Below are positions 1-11,659 of a DNA stretch of 64,000 nucleotides, one piece after another. The notes beneath the pieces were generated by a model. It was not told the origin of the DNA and made no database searches. It saw only the letters and a program-made list of their open reading frames with translations. The translations under genes and the position numbers were made by a program. This DNA comes from Serpula lacrymans var. lacrymans S7.9 (Eukaryota; Basidiomycota; Agaricomycetes; Boletales; Serpulaceae), in assembly GCF_000218685.1 (NCBI RefSeq), contig NW_006763290.1, positions 3,374,908 to 3,438,907 on the forward strand, in the 5' to 3' direction. Numbering within the stretch: the stretch's first letter is position 1; every line of letters starts with the position of its first letter.

Positions 1-2
1 CG

Positions 3-1937
3 GCACTTAACGAATGGAGGCATTACTTAATAGACGCGGAAGAGGAATTTGAGATATGGACAGATCATCAGAATCTGCTGTATTTCAAAGAACCAAAGAA
101 GTTGAATAGGAGACAGGCGCGGTGGATGACAGAGTTGAGCCAGTACCATTTCACGATACATCATATGCCAGGAAGGAAGCATATAAAAGCAGATCTTCTC
201 TCCAGGCGATCAGATCATAACAAAGGAGAAAACGACAACGAAGACGTCGTGTTACTGGATGAGAAACTATTTGTAAGAATGACTCTCTCTCCAGAACAAA
301 GACAAAAGATCGCAGACAGTCAAGAGAAAGAATTGGAGATTTCAAAGTGGATTACGAAAAGAAAGGGAAATGTAGATGAGCTGATAAAAAAGATGAAAGG
401 AAAGATAGAAAGGAGAGAGGATGGTTGGCTAGACGAAGACGGTTGCATAGTATTCAAAGGCAGGATCTATGTACCGAAGGATGCCGCGCTAAGGGAAGAG
501 ATTATCCGACGAAACCACGACTCTGTTATTGCAGGCCATCCAGGAAGATATAAGACAAAGGAGCTAATTACTCGACAATACTGGTGGCCCTATATGGACA
601 GAGATATCACAAGATACGTAGATGGATGCGAAGTCTGCCAAAGAACCAAAACAGACCATAAAAAGAAAGCAGCACCGCTTCATCCAAATGAGATCCCGGA
701 TAAACCTTGGCAGATCATATCAGTAGATCTGATCGGACCGCTACCAGAATCAAATGGATATAACATGATAATGGTAGTAGTAGATCGGTTTACAAAAATG
801 ATCAAGGTAATTCCCACGCAAATGGAGATCACATCAGAAGGAGTGGCACGACTATTTAGAGATCATGTATTCAGGAACCATGGCATACCCGAAAAGATCA
901 TCTCAGATCGGGGACCGCAATTCGTTTCGAAATTCATGAAAGATCTACATACGCTTCTTCAGATAAAGGCGAACCCATCAACGGCTTGGCATCCACAAAC
1001 GGATGGACAAACGGAGAGGATCAATCAAGAGATAGAACAGTATCTCAGAATCTTCGTAAACCATAAACAAGATGATTGGGCAGAATGGCTTACCCTAGCA
1101 GAATTCTCTTACAATAACAAACAACATTCTGCGACGGGATATAGCCCGTTCTACCTGAATCATGGACATCATCCGAGAACACAGGAAGTAGTGAAAGTGG
1201 GGGTAAAAAACGAAAATGCAGAAGATTTCGTAAAGAGAATGACAGAAACAAGGAAGAGAGCAGAAGAATCGCTGCAAAAGGCAGCTGAACAGATGAAGAA
1301 GCAGTACGATAAGAAGAAAAGAGAAGCAGTAGAGTATAGAGTAGGAGATAAGGTGTACGTAGAAGCGACCAATATCTCAACAGATCGACCAGCTAAGAAA
1401 CTGGACGACAAGAGACACGGTCCGTTTGAAATACTGGAAAAGATAGGCGAATCGGCATATAAATTAGCGCTACCACCGACATGGAGGCCTATTCATCCAG
1501 TTTTCAACGAGATAAAGCTTACACCGTACAAAGAACCACAGTTCCCTTCCCAACAGAAACCTAAACCAATACCGCCGGTAATAGTGGACGGACAAGAAGA
1601 ATACGAAGTCGAAGAAGTTTTAGACTCATGTCTAAAAAGAGGGAAATTGGAATACTTAGTACACTGGAAGAACTATCCAAAAGAGGAACGCACGTGGGAA
1701 CCCGAACAACATCTAAACAACTCACCCGATAAAGTAAAAACATTCCACGATAACAACCCTAGTGCACCTCGACGGATCCGATTTCAATTACATTTCCAAC
1801 CCTTCGAAAACTTCACAACGACTAGAGTCCGAAAACAATTGTTTAATTGGGAAAACGGAAAGATGGACCCCTACTTTCGGGACGAAAGTCCTAAGGAGGG
1901 GGTAATGTCACGACTTGAACCAGAAGCGCTAGTCTGA
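3..1937 (+). CDS. Ty3/Gypsy Pol, C-terminal part (RNase H end, integrase, chromodomain)
   Basis: The reading frame is open from the window edge, so the N-terminal protease, RT and most of RNase H lie outside. The first residues (EIWTDHQNLLYF) are the RNase H C-terminus, followed by the ADLLSRR motif. The H2C2 zinc finger follows (HDSVIAGHPGR to CEVCQRTK). The integrase core has its three acidic residues in SVDLIGPLPES, SDRGPQF and TDGQTERINQEIEQ. The C-terminus is a chromodomain (YEVEEVLDS, VHWKNYP, TWEPEQHL) with its aromatic cage residues, which in this family steers integration towards marked chromatin. There are no internal stops in about 640 codons, so this is the best-preserved Gypsy coding piece here. 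The last ten codons overlap the 3' LTR. Confidence 0.93.
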   Translation, partial: ALNEWRHYLIDAEEEFEIWTDHQNLLYFKEPKKLNRRQARWMTELSQYHFTIHHMPGRKHIKADLLSRRSDHNKGENDNEDVVLLDEKLFVRMTLSPEQRQKIADSQEKELEISKWITKRKGNVDELIKKMKGKIERREDGWLDEDGCIVFKGRIYVPKDAALREEIIRRNHDSVIAGHPGRYKTKELITRQYWWPYMDRDITRYVDGCEVCQRTKTDHKKKAAPLHPNEIPDKPWQIISVDLIGPLPESNGYNMIMVVVDRFTKMIKVIPTQMEITSEGVARLFRDHVFRNHGIPEKIISDRGPQFVSKFMKDLHTLLQIKANPSTAWHPQTDGQTERINQEIEQYLRIFVNHKQDDWAEWLTLAEFSYNNKQHSATGYSPFYLNHGHHPRTQEVVKVGVKNENAEDFVKRMTETRKRAEESLQKAAEQMKKQYDKKKREAVEYRVGDKVYVEATNISTDRPAKKLDDKRHGPFEILEKIGESAYKLALPPTWRPIHPVFNEIKLTPYKEPQFPSQQKPKPIPPVIVDGQEEYEVEEVLDSCLKRGKLEYLVHWKNYPKEERTWEPEQHLNNSPDKVKTFHDNNPSAPRRIRFQLHFQPFENFTTTRVRKQLFNWENGKMDPYFRDESPKEGVMSRLEPEALV

Positions 1938-2300
1938 GCGCTAATTTCCTTTTTCATTTTCTTTGATATCTGATCACATGACAGATAAGATATGTTAAGC
2001 TGCTGCTTTAGCGCGGATAACATAAATACGTAGTTATATCAGATCACGTGACCATCACGTGACATAAGCCTAGAATCATTACAAAGAACATCAGTCAGCG
2101 CCTCATGGCTGACTTTCAGAAACATATATATAGTAGACCATCATGTACATATTTTCCTCAGTTGTTGATTAATTCTCAATCGTTACTTGAAAACGCTACT
2201 TGTTTGATTTAAGCTTTTATCCCTCCGTTAACTCGGTATAGGGGATAGAGGTTTTACAGTCTTCTTCTTTGCTTACAGTAGAGGGATTGCAGGTTTTGCT
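1906..2300 (+). repeat. 3' LTR of the first Gypsy element (right end not resolved)
   Basis: A polypurine tract (aaggaggggg, about 1893-1902) is followed by TGTCACGACTTG at 1906, the usual layout of a polypurine tract and an LTR start. A TATA-like run (tatatatag) lies near 2125. No second copy of this LTR is in the window, so the right end is a guess. A short TGTCACG/CGTGACA match at 1906 and about 2057 exists, but would give an unusually short LTR that excludes the TATA box. The DNA between about 2300 and 2473 holds nothing else I recognise. Confidence 0.6.
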
Positions 2301-2473
2301 GACTATACTCTGCAGCTCTTGTAGATGCTTTCTTTCACCGGCCAGGAGATCTTTGAAGTATATACTAGTGTTTTTGTACCATTACTATCATATGAATAAT
2401 ACCTGTATTGATTTCCGTTGATTTTGCATGAACCATCGCATTGTAGATATTTGGTGCACGGGTGTTTCTGTAA

Positions 2474-3087
2474 GGGCCCGTTCGGCAGCCACCATTTTGA
2501 AACATTGCCCGCCAAAAAAGTCTCGTTTTGTTTCAAAATGGTGCCCTTTCAAAACAGGCCCGTTTCGGAACGAGCTTACGTGTTCGGCGACACAGTTCGT
2601 TTTGAAAAGAGCTTGTCACACTACTGAGTACTGATAAGATAAGATAGGCCTTTGATGCCATCATGTGACCATGTGATGAAAAGTGTTACGCTTGGCGGCA
2701 AACAAAGTTGCTATCTCTTCTTGCTTGATATGAATTATTTAGGATTTTTTGTTTGAGAGAAAAGCTGAACCTCTGTAAATACAATTACAATACTGTAAGA
2801 AGAACTAAGGAAAATGGTGCCATGTAAGACGAGATAGATTTTTTGTGGAAATAATGATAAAAATTCAAGTTGGTGATTTGCCAAGTCACGCCAGTGGTCA
2901 CAAGCCAAGTCACGTCATGTGATGGTGTCGGTTGTGGATGACACCTATCTTACTTAATCCACAATCCTGAAATGCGTGTAAAATAGTGTGACATAGCGTG
3001 AGAAATATTCTTTGCACTGAGAGTTGTTCAAAACGAGCGCATTTGCAAATGGCTCTCGTTTTGAAACGGAGGCTGCCAAACGGGCCC
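2474..3087. mobile_element. Tourist-like (PIF/Harbinger) MITE, 614 bp
   Basis: The left end GGGCCCGTTCGGCAGCC (2474-2490) and the right end GGCTGCCAAACGGGCCC (3071-3087) form 17-bp terminal inverted repeats with one mismatch. A TAA trinucleotide flanks both sides (2471-2473 and 3088-3090). A 3-bp TAA duplication with G/C-rich termini fits PIF/Harbinger elements. There is no coding capacity. Short stretches of the form GTTTTGAAAC and its relatives recur inside in both orientations. Confidence 0.8.
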
Positions 3088-3090
3088 TAA

Positions 3091-4513
3091 TTACTTTCTG
3101 CACTGAACTATTTTTTTATATACTCAGTTGTCATGTTATGCTTGATTGCCAGATCTTTCATGCAAAGCTCCTTGTTGAGTCAAAATTTGTCAATGTCTTC
3201 TTTCAACCTTGCCTTGGTGAGTTTCCTATCTTTTGCAGAGATTTTGTGTGAAGCCTTTTCTGCTTCTGTAAGTGCATGTGGTGCAGGTCGACAAGCCTGT
3301 CCTGGCCACTCAGGGTTTCGACCTGCCCAAGTCAGTCAGTCTGGTTGCACAGCTTGTATGTGAGAGAAGGGGTGTGGGGGCGGGGCTGGAGGAGGCTGGG
3401 GTGCTGGTGCTGGAGGAGGTTGGGGTGCTGGGGCTGGAGGGGCGGTTAGTGCTTGGTTTCCGAGGGGCTGCAAAGCTGGCAAACGGCTTGGTGATCTCTG
3501 CACTGCACTTGTTGTGGTCAGTGCTATGCCATTGTTTTGGGACCCTTTGTTTGCAAATGGTGGCTCTAGGAGATGTGGGTCAATCATTTCAAGAGGGATA
3601 GTAGGAGGTCTAATGTCTTCCTAAGGTACTGAAGATGGCACCAGTGCAGGACCTGGGCCATTTGTTGGGGAGGAATGAGGGGGGTATAAAGAGGAAGATG
3701 AGAGCAGCGCAGGTGCTCTCAGATATCCTGCAGAGACCTCGCAAGTTCTCCAATGAGGGGGTTGTGTTCCAGCAGGATTAACAAGATATCTCTAGTCAGG
3801 AAAAATAAAATGAGACATGTAGCACAAACTACAGGAACAGAAAATCAATATTTTATAAAAACAAATCCTTGACTGCTCCTATAAAAAAAACCACATCAAA
3901 GTTCATTATTATAAAGATCATGCAAAATATAAAGTACAGATAACTGCCCTAAGCATATGCTTGCACATAGTATGCTCACCTGCTGAGATCATGTGTAGTC
4001 AGATTGATGAAGTATGTATAGTTTCTGAGTGTTGTGTTGTTGGTTTGGCCTGACTGCAAAGAGTAATGAAAGTCGCCACTAACATCATGTAATCAACTCG
4101 CCAAAAATTCTCTCCCTACCCTCTTATCCAGACTAGAAATCCGCATACAGGTTGAGTGCATGGGGCCAAATGCATCCAATGCAGTTGCGGAGAAACAACA
4201 GTAGCTAATACTCAATATAATATCACAAATTTGACTCACCAAGTATGTGTCAAGGCAGGTATCTATGAGGGGAAGCATAGAGTTATTGTAGAGAGATTAT
4301 ATGACAAATTGGCCTGGAAATGGAGTTTCCGTATTGTAGAAAATTAACAAGAAACTCACCAATATAAATGTTATCTAGCAGGCCTTATGGTGGCCCGCAA
4401 TTGAGTATGATTTGGTGATATCTAAATGAATGTATAAGGCAAGTCTAAATTCCATCCAAAGGCACCACAGCACTGATGGGAAATTAGACATACCTTATCA
4501 GATTCAAGCTGAC
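3091..4513. other. Mostly unassigned; proline-rich minus-strand stretch at 3336-3587
   Basis: The only protein-like signal is on the minus strand at 3336-3587, where alanine/proline repeats of the form PPAPAPQPP are encoded. This may be the tail exon of the minus-strand gene just upstream (4514-4846). Reverse-strand GGTGAGT-type donors near 3978, 4236 and 4350 suggest that a multi-exon minus-strand gene crosses this area, but I could not chain its exons. Confidence 0.3.
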
Positions 4514-4846
4514 CTGTTGATGAATCTTGGGATTGTCTGGCTTGTGAATTAGGGTGACCTTAGCTTTATCATTGCATTTTCTTCTTGTTAAAGGTATGTC
4601 AGCAGTTTTATAGACATATACACAGGATATCAACTCACTTGTCACAATATCTGTGGTATGGTCAGGCCAGAAATTTGACATTCAAAGCATAACATACTCA
4701 CCGTGCTGAATGTTCCCTTGCCTTTGCATTTTGGATTGCACAGACTCTATTTAGACAGTTCACTGGGGCTATCACAGTATACAAGGAGGACACTTACTTG
4801 GGATTCAAAAGCCATTCTTTTGTAGCAAAAATTGCTTTTCTTTCTT
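4514..4846 (-). CDS. Putative multi-exon gene fragment with Cys motif, unknown function
   Basis: Read on the minus strand, a chain of short exons with good GT-AG borders appears: 4846-4798, 4746-4702, 4650-4639 and 4583-4514. They encode pieces such as FATKEWLLNP, CNPKCKGKGTFST and KVTLIHKPDNPKIH. The CNPKCKGKG piece and a following RKCND could form a small zinc-binding site. I do not recognise the family. The 12-base exon is suspicious, so the model is tentative. It lies in the same orientation as, and downstream of, the viroplasmin-domain gene, and could be part of it or a separate gene. Confidence 0.3.
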
Positions 4847-5363
4847 CTGTGGTGAGTCTTGCAACATATTTTTTGTTGTCCACTCACTCGTGGTCGTGGC
4901 TGACATATGATTGCAGCAATAGTATCAGCTTGGCAAAAAAAAAAACAAGATCAAAGTTAGACCCACATAGATCCAGAGTTATATCAAACTATAGTGTACC
5001 GTTCACTATAGCTGTAACATAATGTACAATCCAGTGTATTTTGTAGCCCACTAGGAATATAGGTGTCAATAGCATGATTAGAGAGCCTGCTTGGATGTTG
5101 TGATTAATATTGATATGTTGAAAGTGAGGAAGAGGAGCAGACATCCCAGTACATTGAACAATATTACAAGATTCATATGGAACACACACTGAATTGAGTA
5201 TAGGTAGTATTGGCATTTACACCAGCATTTTATGTGAATGCTGGCTTCACTGTATAATTCAAACTTATTAATATGTTATGAGTACTCATTTTTCTGATAT
5301 GTATGTAGTGATTTATGGATATAAAAATATCAAGACATCACATTAGCCAATGCTATTTCTATA

Positions 5364-6096
5364 TTACATTGTAATTTGTATAAAAACATATTTTAATATG
5401 ATATACAAGTCAGTACTTTGGTCGTAGTCATCAAGGTCCAAGGAGGGTTGGGTGGGAGTAGGGCTATTGGTTTGCGCATACCAGAAACAACTACCAGGCA
5501 CAGCTGCAGTGTGCACTGCACCTAGTTCATATTTCTGTCTGTATTTCCCAAGTGCTTCCTCAAAGCTCCTGTACCTCTTGAACCTGTTTCCGCTGACACC
5601 TAGAACACGCTTGGCACAATCGTCCCTGCAACAGAATTACCAGTGAGGAAGACAAGGCAAATGATCAACAATCATAACTCACCATGTGTAAAATAGTCCA
5701 ATTTCCTGACCCACCCAGACAGTATAATAACTCTCAGGATTAACTCTGGGAGCTGGTAGTGGTATATTGTCTGGGTGAGGGATACAAGGTAAGGGGATTG
5801 TCTGTCCAGTGGTTGCCAGGTTTTGGTTTGGCCTGGCTTGGGCCATTGCTTGGGTTGGTGGTCTACTGGTTGATCCTACGTACTCCCTGCACTGCAATAG
5901 GCTAGTTGTAACAGATATGGTTTGGGTTTTGTTAGTAGTTGTAGTAGATTTTGACCATGTCCTTGCAACGGTCTTGTTACAAAACCCTGGTGATGCTGGA
6001 ATGGCAGCTATGAAGAAAGCTTATTCCACAATCCCATGCTAAAGCCAAGATACACATACCTGAAGATTGGGAGTCATTAGTACATTGACTTAACAT
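5364..6096 (-). CDS. RNase H1 N-terminal (viroplasmin-like) domain protein, about 207 aa
   Basis: Three exons join in frame: 6096-6060, 6007-5683 and 5625-5364, with introns starting GTATGT and GTGAGT and ending TAG and CAG. The ATG at 6096 was chosen because an in-frame stop and an intron acceptor lie just inside. The middle is a Pro/Thr/Gln-rich linker. The core reads SYYTVWVGQEIGLFYTW, then across the second intron DDCAKRVLGVSGNRFKRY and RSFEEALGKY. This matches the caulimovirus viroplasmin/RNase H1 N-terminal fold, which binds RNA-DNA hybrid (W at the end of the first strand, GVSGxxxKxY, then F..EA). No RNase H catalytic domain follows. It is divergent from KDZ1 with 238 bp between their starts, so it may share a promoter or belong to the same mobile unit. 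Confidence 0.55.
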
Positions 6097-6333
6097 CTGT
6101 GTTGTTTGAGGATAAGATGTGGGGTCCAATGTGATTAACGTGGCCTGACTGTACTATGGATCAGTCATATCACAACCGCACATGACAAACCTTGATTGAT
6201 CAGGAGGACAGTGAGATTTTGACTCTAGTCCATGCTATCATTAAGACTTTGACCGGCAAACAATTCTCCTTCCTCTTATTGGCCTTGTTTCCTTCAAGAA
6301 ACTAAAACCACTGCTGAAACAACGTGAAAGGAG

Positions 6334-9300
6334 ATGGTTAGCATAGGAGCAACACAACCAAAGGGACACACCAGCCTGTCCTCTGGAAAAGTCCGTCAAG
6401 TGGGATCCTCTCAAAATCAATATGGCCAGCAAATTAAGCAAACAAGTGAGACTTTGAGCTCAAAAGGTATTGCAAAACGAATTGCTGAAGGAGATGAACG
6501 GCAAAAAAATATGGATGGAAGGTGAGTGCATTGTATTTCAGAATAAAACTGAGACATACTTTACATGGGTTAGAAATGACTGCTAGCAAAAGGAGAGCAT
6601 TGGAGGCTTTGAAGTACCTTCCTACCACTAACAACTTGGAAATAGACCAGATGGATTACTGGGAAGACAAAAACATTGATATTGAAAATATCCTTGATGG
6701 TTTGGAGGCACTGAATATGAGTTATGCTGGAGGAGAGTTTGAGCTGTTGGCCCAACAAATAAAGTCGGACATCTTACAAAGGTGAGTAAAACGCATCTGG
6801 TTTAATAGATTTGCTGTGCTTACCATTGCCAGCTGTCTTCAACATTGTAAACCAAGGTGTCAAGATCATCAAAATTGCCATGATCAAATTGTATGTAGGG
6901 TCAAAGCCTTTGATAAGCAACTTGCAACACTGACAGATGCATACATGGAATGGTGTTACAAACATAAGGGAAGTGCTGACCGTGGCTTGTTCAGAGATCA
7001 TCATCAGTCCAACTCAGAGGTGTCAAAAAGTGCTGGCAGTGTTAAAGTCAAAGTGGTAGACATTTACTGTGAGTCTCTGTCTACTTGTAAGCAAATCTCA
7101 CAGGTACCAACAATATGGTTTGATTAGACGCGCACTCTTGCCAGCTGAAGATACTCCCGACCGATAAATTCATTGCATCTGCAATGGTTTGCCAGGGGTT
7201 CTTACCTTGCTCCCCAATAGCTCCTACAGTAGGCATCACGGTTGATGCTCTGGAGCTATATTGCCTTGCACACCATCAAAGTCCTCATCTTTTGATACAA
7301 GCATTCATGAAGACACTTACTGATCTCCAAGGGGTACATGATGTTTTGCTAACATTGTTGATGTTATCTATTGTACATGTAGGTGCCATATCAAAAACAC
7401 CTATCACAACAATTTTCAATAGCCTTTGATCTCTTTCTGGAGATCAGAAATCAAGTCAATCATTGCATACAGAAAGCTTGTGGTCGGGATACCCCAAACT
7501 GGCGGCTTAAGCATGCCTGTCCCGCATGCACATACACACTCAAGGATGAACCCACAATAGAATTCAAGCTTCTATATGTGATGGACGGAAACAACTCGCT
7601 CAAGAGAGTCATAAGGTGCACTTCAACCAATCATGATGATGACGGGCCAGGACAACCATGTGAGCTACTGACGACTCAAGAAGTCCACGGGGACCATTAC
7701 TTAACCAGAGCTTACATTGATAAATGGGCCATTGAAGCACTCAAAGATCTATTGGGCAAAGCTCAGAGTGCAGTGAGTTTTCTTTGACTACACTTTCCGC
7801 ACTTAATGATCTTGCAGGAAGAAGTCGAAGAAAACCCATGCACTGGCTGATGGAAAAATATGAAGGATGACATTATAAAGAAGATGTGGGTGGTTTTTGA
7901 TGAGACGGGAATTTTTTAGCAGTGTGTTGTCATGGTTTTTTGCTTTTGATTGTTGACATGGTTCAAAGTGGTGAGCGGTTGGTACATTGTTTCATTCTCA
8001 CTGGCGGGCCACTAAGTTCTATTTTTTCAGCACAAAATATCCATTGGCCGTAGTGGAGAAACTTTTAGATGTCTTCAGCAAAGGATTGGGGGGCGGATTT
8101 GACATAAGTTGTAAATTCAAGACCACATTGAGCAATAGCCCCCTTGGTAGACGTGCACGCAATCTTAATCACACTTGCTTGGTTGGCTCTTTTCATGGAC
8201 ACGCGCATAGGCACCTGTGCCAGCTAGACCATCTTGCAACTTATGTTAATGGACTCGGACTTGAGGATTTGGAGGGATGCAAACAAGCATTTTCAAGGTC
8301 AAATGCTCTAGCATCTACTGTTTAATACTCCAGTGCTTTTCATTGCAAGCAGGCAATCAACTCATATCTTGAGCATAATGATACATTTGAGATTTATCAA
8401 AACCTCAGTGAGTCTGTCTTTCTTTTGTGAACTCGTGCATCAACAAAATTTCTACCACAGCAAACTTTCTTTATAATAATTACAAACAGGCTTTAGATAT
8501 CCTTGAAACAGGTCCCATCAACCTCGCTTGAGCAATGCAAGATCTCCACCTGGCCGATGAGTGCATTTTTGAGTCATGGTTGCAAGAAGAAAAAGAGTAC
8601 CTGCATTCACTTTGAAAGGAGCCTGTTGAGGAGACACTTCAGATGGAGTACCTCAATGAACTTGTCGAGCTTCAGAACCGAGAGTGTGTACACTTTTACC
8701 TCTAATCCATCAGCTAACCCCTTTGTTTTTGTTTACAGCCAAAGACTTGCAGTCACATTCAATATCAAAAGGCAAGAGTCACTCACCGAGTCACCTGCAC
8801 TACTAGGGCCAGGTTGACGACTAGAAACAACACATTGCCTTGCCATTGAAAACTACAATAAGCAGCTCACTAAAGTGCAAAGACTTGAGGTGAGGTTGAA
8901 TATTGTTGAGAGGTGGAAACCAGACTGTCCAGCATGGCAGAAAACAGAGAGGCTCGTGGCCATGCACAACTACCAATGGGCCCTTGATCATTTGGAAGGT
9001 CTAGTTGTTGTTTGCATGTTTGAGCTGACAAAAATGAATAGGTCACAGGCCAGTAAGCATATTTATTTGATTACCTTAATACAGGAGATCAGGAAATGAT
9101 AATTGTACACTAGGTTATTCATTGCAAAAGCACATTGACAAAGGCTCTACAGGCTTGTTCTGCTGCAATCAGAACAGCCTTAGAGCGTTATAATACGGCA
9201 GCTCAAACATTACATCCACCCCACCATACTCTCAAATGGAAGAAGGTAGTTGAGTATGCTTTCCTGGCAGACTTTGACCTCCTCCGAGACACTCGCCAGG

Positions 9301-10257
9301 ATATATCTATGCAGCCTTGGGTGACACCTGCTGGTTAACTCGCTATGGATCATTACTTCAAGATATGTTGTGCAAAAGAAGAGATTGAGAGGGTGGATAT
9401 TGAGCTTCGACGTGTGGTGACTTTCATAAGGGACGAGGACCAATACTTACATGCTTGCAAGGAACAGGTGAAGCTCCTCAATCCCCCACTTGCTCACCAG
9501 ATTGCTCTCCACCAATGGGAACATGGCCGGTTGAACAACCTGCATCTAGCGCTTGTAACAACCAAGAGTTTGTTACTCTGGCGCACAACTAGAACTAACT
9601 ATAGAGATAAATGATGAGGGAGTGGTTACCCTTTAGGATTCAACAAGTTGGTTGTGAGGATACAACAGGAGGACTCACTGAGGAGTCTCCTGAATTTATT
9701 GCGGTATATATACTACTACACGTTGTTTGTACATGTTGTACTATACATTTGATAAAGCAGTGGCTGATGATGTCAGAGGGCGCAGCCCATGTGACTAGCT
9801 CCACTGCGTGGGAGACTGGTATCTAAAATAGAAAGAAAGGCAATGCGGCGCAAGAAGGTGGAGTTTGAACAAAAGGGAAAGTGCCGCATGGCATGGAGTG
9901 TGAAAACTACAGTAAAAGGTTAAAGAGGAGAATGAAAGTTAAAGGTCTGAAAATGTGTTATTGTAACAGCGTGCCCCCTCGATACTGCCCGTCTGCCAGG
10001 GTTTTCTGGAACCATCCAACCTGGCAAAAGTGTCCATACTGGACCTGGGGAAAGTGTCAGTAATCCTCCTCCATATATCAATGACAACACAAGTTATGCT
10101 GTGGATTCTTTGCATAATGATGACAAAGAGCCTGGGGGAGAGCTTGGACGGGGACCAGGACAAGGATCTTGAGCATGAGGAGGAAGATGAAGAGGCTGAA
10201 GGGGAGGCTCTACAAATATTAGAACACATTACCCAGGTATCTCATGATGTAGAGTAG
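6334..10257 (+). pseudogene. KDZ transposase 1 (KDZ1), decayed, interrupted by a solo LTR
   Basis: This is a Kyakuja-Dileera-Zisupton transposase in about ten exons with short GT-AG introns. The N-terminal part (6334-6525, 6540-6782) is followed by a Cys site around HACPACTYTL and LLYVMDGNNSLKR (7520-7620). The catalytic core is split over exons: WKNM, KKMW.VFDETGIF, then TKYPLAVVEKLLDVF, FDISCKFKTTL, NHTCLVGSFHGHAHR and LCQLDHLATYVNGLG (8030-8325). It continues with NNYKQALDIL, LEGLVVVCMFELTKMN and VVEYAFLADFDLLRD to the acidic tail ending at 10257. In-frame stops occur near 7848 (CTG-stop-WKN), 7917, 8323, 8539, 8610 and 9337, so it is dead. A family A LTR at 9554-9968 splits the codons for NNLHLA and RLPGFSGTIQPG. 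Confidence 0.88.
9554..9968 (-). repeat. Solo LTR, Gypsy family A (in KDZ1)
   Basis: The 415-bp sequence starts TGTAACAACCAAGAG and ends TGTTATTGTAACA, the reverse complement of the family A LTR at 17561-17975. It contains the reversed LTR landmarks: the gagtggttaccc box, the gaggagtctcctg box and the TATA region. The flanks GCGCT and GCGTG are only a partial match to a 5-bp duplication, so the insertion is old. It sits inside the KDZ1 reading frame. Confidence 0.9.
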
Positions 10258-11659
10258 ACTGAAATACACAAATGCCATCCTGAAGGAGGGATCCTGAATG
10301 TAATACACTGTAGCGAGGGTCACACCGCACTGGGGTGATAGTGTTAGAATGACCTCCTGTGCAGTGACAGCCTATAGGCTCACATAGCTGCATTCCCATA
10401 AGCTGTCAATGAACAGGAGCCTCCACTCCACAGCTTGTAGATCCATGGGTTTTGTGACATAAGCAGGGGGAAGGGGCAGTTAGAGGGAAAGGAGTGGTTC
10501 ACTGTTGATGGTGATGGTGATGGCAACACTGGTGAGGAGATTGTGACGACTCATTGTAGCGATGTTGTGTTGTTGCATCAACATCATATGCCACATTTAC
10601 CCCTTTAGTTATCAAATTGATGCCGTCCTGGAGGTAACATGACTGATGATACCATCTGGCCTGGCTGTGCAGGTCCCTCGGGTCCGGACTCTGGTGGCAA
10701 GGGGAGGACAGCATGTCCCATTTCCAGAGTCTATCTAATTGACCAAGGATTAATAAAAGAGGCAGCACAAAGTGCCTATCCCCTCTTATTAGAGGTGCAT
10801 CAGAGAAGTATTAACCACTCTAGTTACAGGACAACCGTGGGAGCGACAGGTGAACTGTCATAGGAAATCCCACCTGGCCCTCCCAATTAGGAAGCCTTAT
10901 AATAGTGGGCAATTACGGACTCCGCTGACTGATGTAAGGCTCTCGCATGCAAATTTCCCAACACCAGGATTAGCTCCATACCTAGTCTTATCCAAATGAC
11001 AAGCCTTTTGGGGGGAGCCCGCCTTCGGTGGCTTTGTAATTTGCTGCACTAGGTTGTAGAATGTGAAAAATAAAACATATTTTGATTTATTGAAAAGATA
11101 TATTTATTTTTCACATGATATATGAGAGGAGAAAAAACACTAAATATTTGTTGTATTGACAGTATATTTTGTGGTTTGGTGGGGAAGGTCTTGTTTTTTT
11201 GTCAGAGTGGTCACGTGACAGTGAATGATCGCAAAAACATGTGGATCAAATTTTGGGGAAAATGGAAGAGGAGAGAAGGGAGGAAATCCAAGAGCCACAG
11301 ACCTTCGGAGCATACCATAGCTGGGACTCAACAAAGGAGGGTGATTTTGAAAAAAGATGAGACCTAACTTTGGTAGAGCACAGCTCCATACTGTCGAGTA
11401 CTTTTTTGATGAAAAACAACCTGACTCCACCCAAAACTGAGCTGATGATCTGAAGTTTGTTTGTTGTACACTGATTGGATGAACCGATAAAACAATTGAT
11501 TCAGATGGAAAGAACTTTTGGACAAGATATGCACAAAAAATATGTGCAACAAATATTTGCTTGTAAGTTTGGAGAGAGGAATGAGCAGAGGTTTAAAGTA
11601 AGTTAGCGAGATTGTGTGAGAACTGGTATGCAATGACGGATGCACAAATTGTCTATAGT
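10258..11659. other. Non-coding or unassigned DNA after KDZ1, with a perfect inverted repeat
   Basis: I see no supported gene. At 11061-11074 and 11103-11116 lies a perfect 14-bp inverted repeat (ATGTGAAAAATAAA) with a 28-base spacer, able to form a strong A/T hairpin; it may be the terminator region or end of an element. Frames at 11140-11430 are open but do not resemble any family I know. Confidence 0.4.

Noticed and set aside
1906..2063. Very short LTR bounded by TGTCACG/CGTGACA
   Set aside because: It would leave the TATA-like element outside the LTR; CACGTGAC is a common word here, so the match may be chance.
3336..3587. Stand-alone proline-rich protein
   Set aside because: Simple G/T-rich repeats on the plus strand produce the Ala/Pro run; there is no start context or exon support.
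11061..11116. Perfect 14-bp inverted repeat considered as MITE termini or an intrinsic terminator
   Set aside because: No flanking duplication, too short an interior, and intrinsic terminators of this kind are bacterial; kept only as a note.
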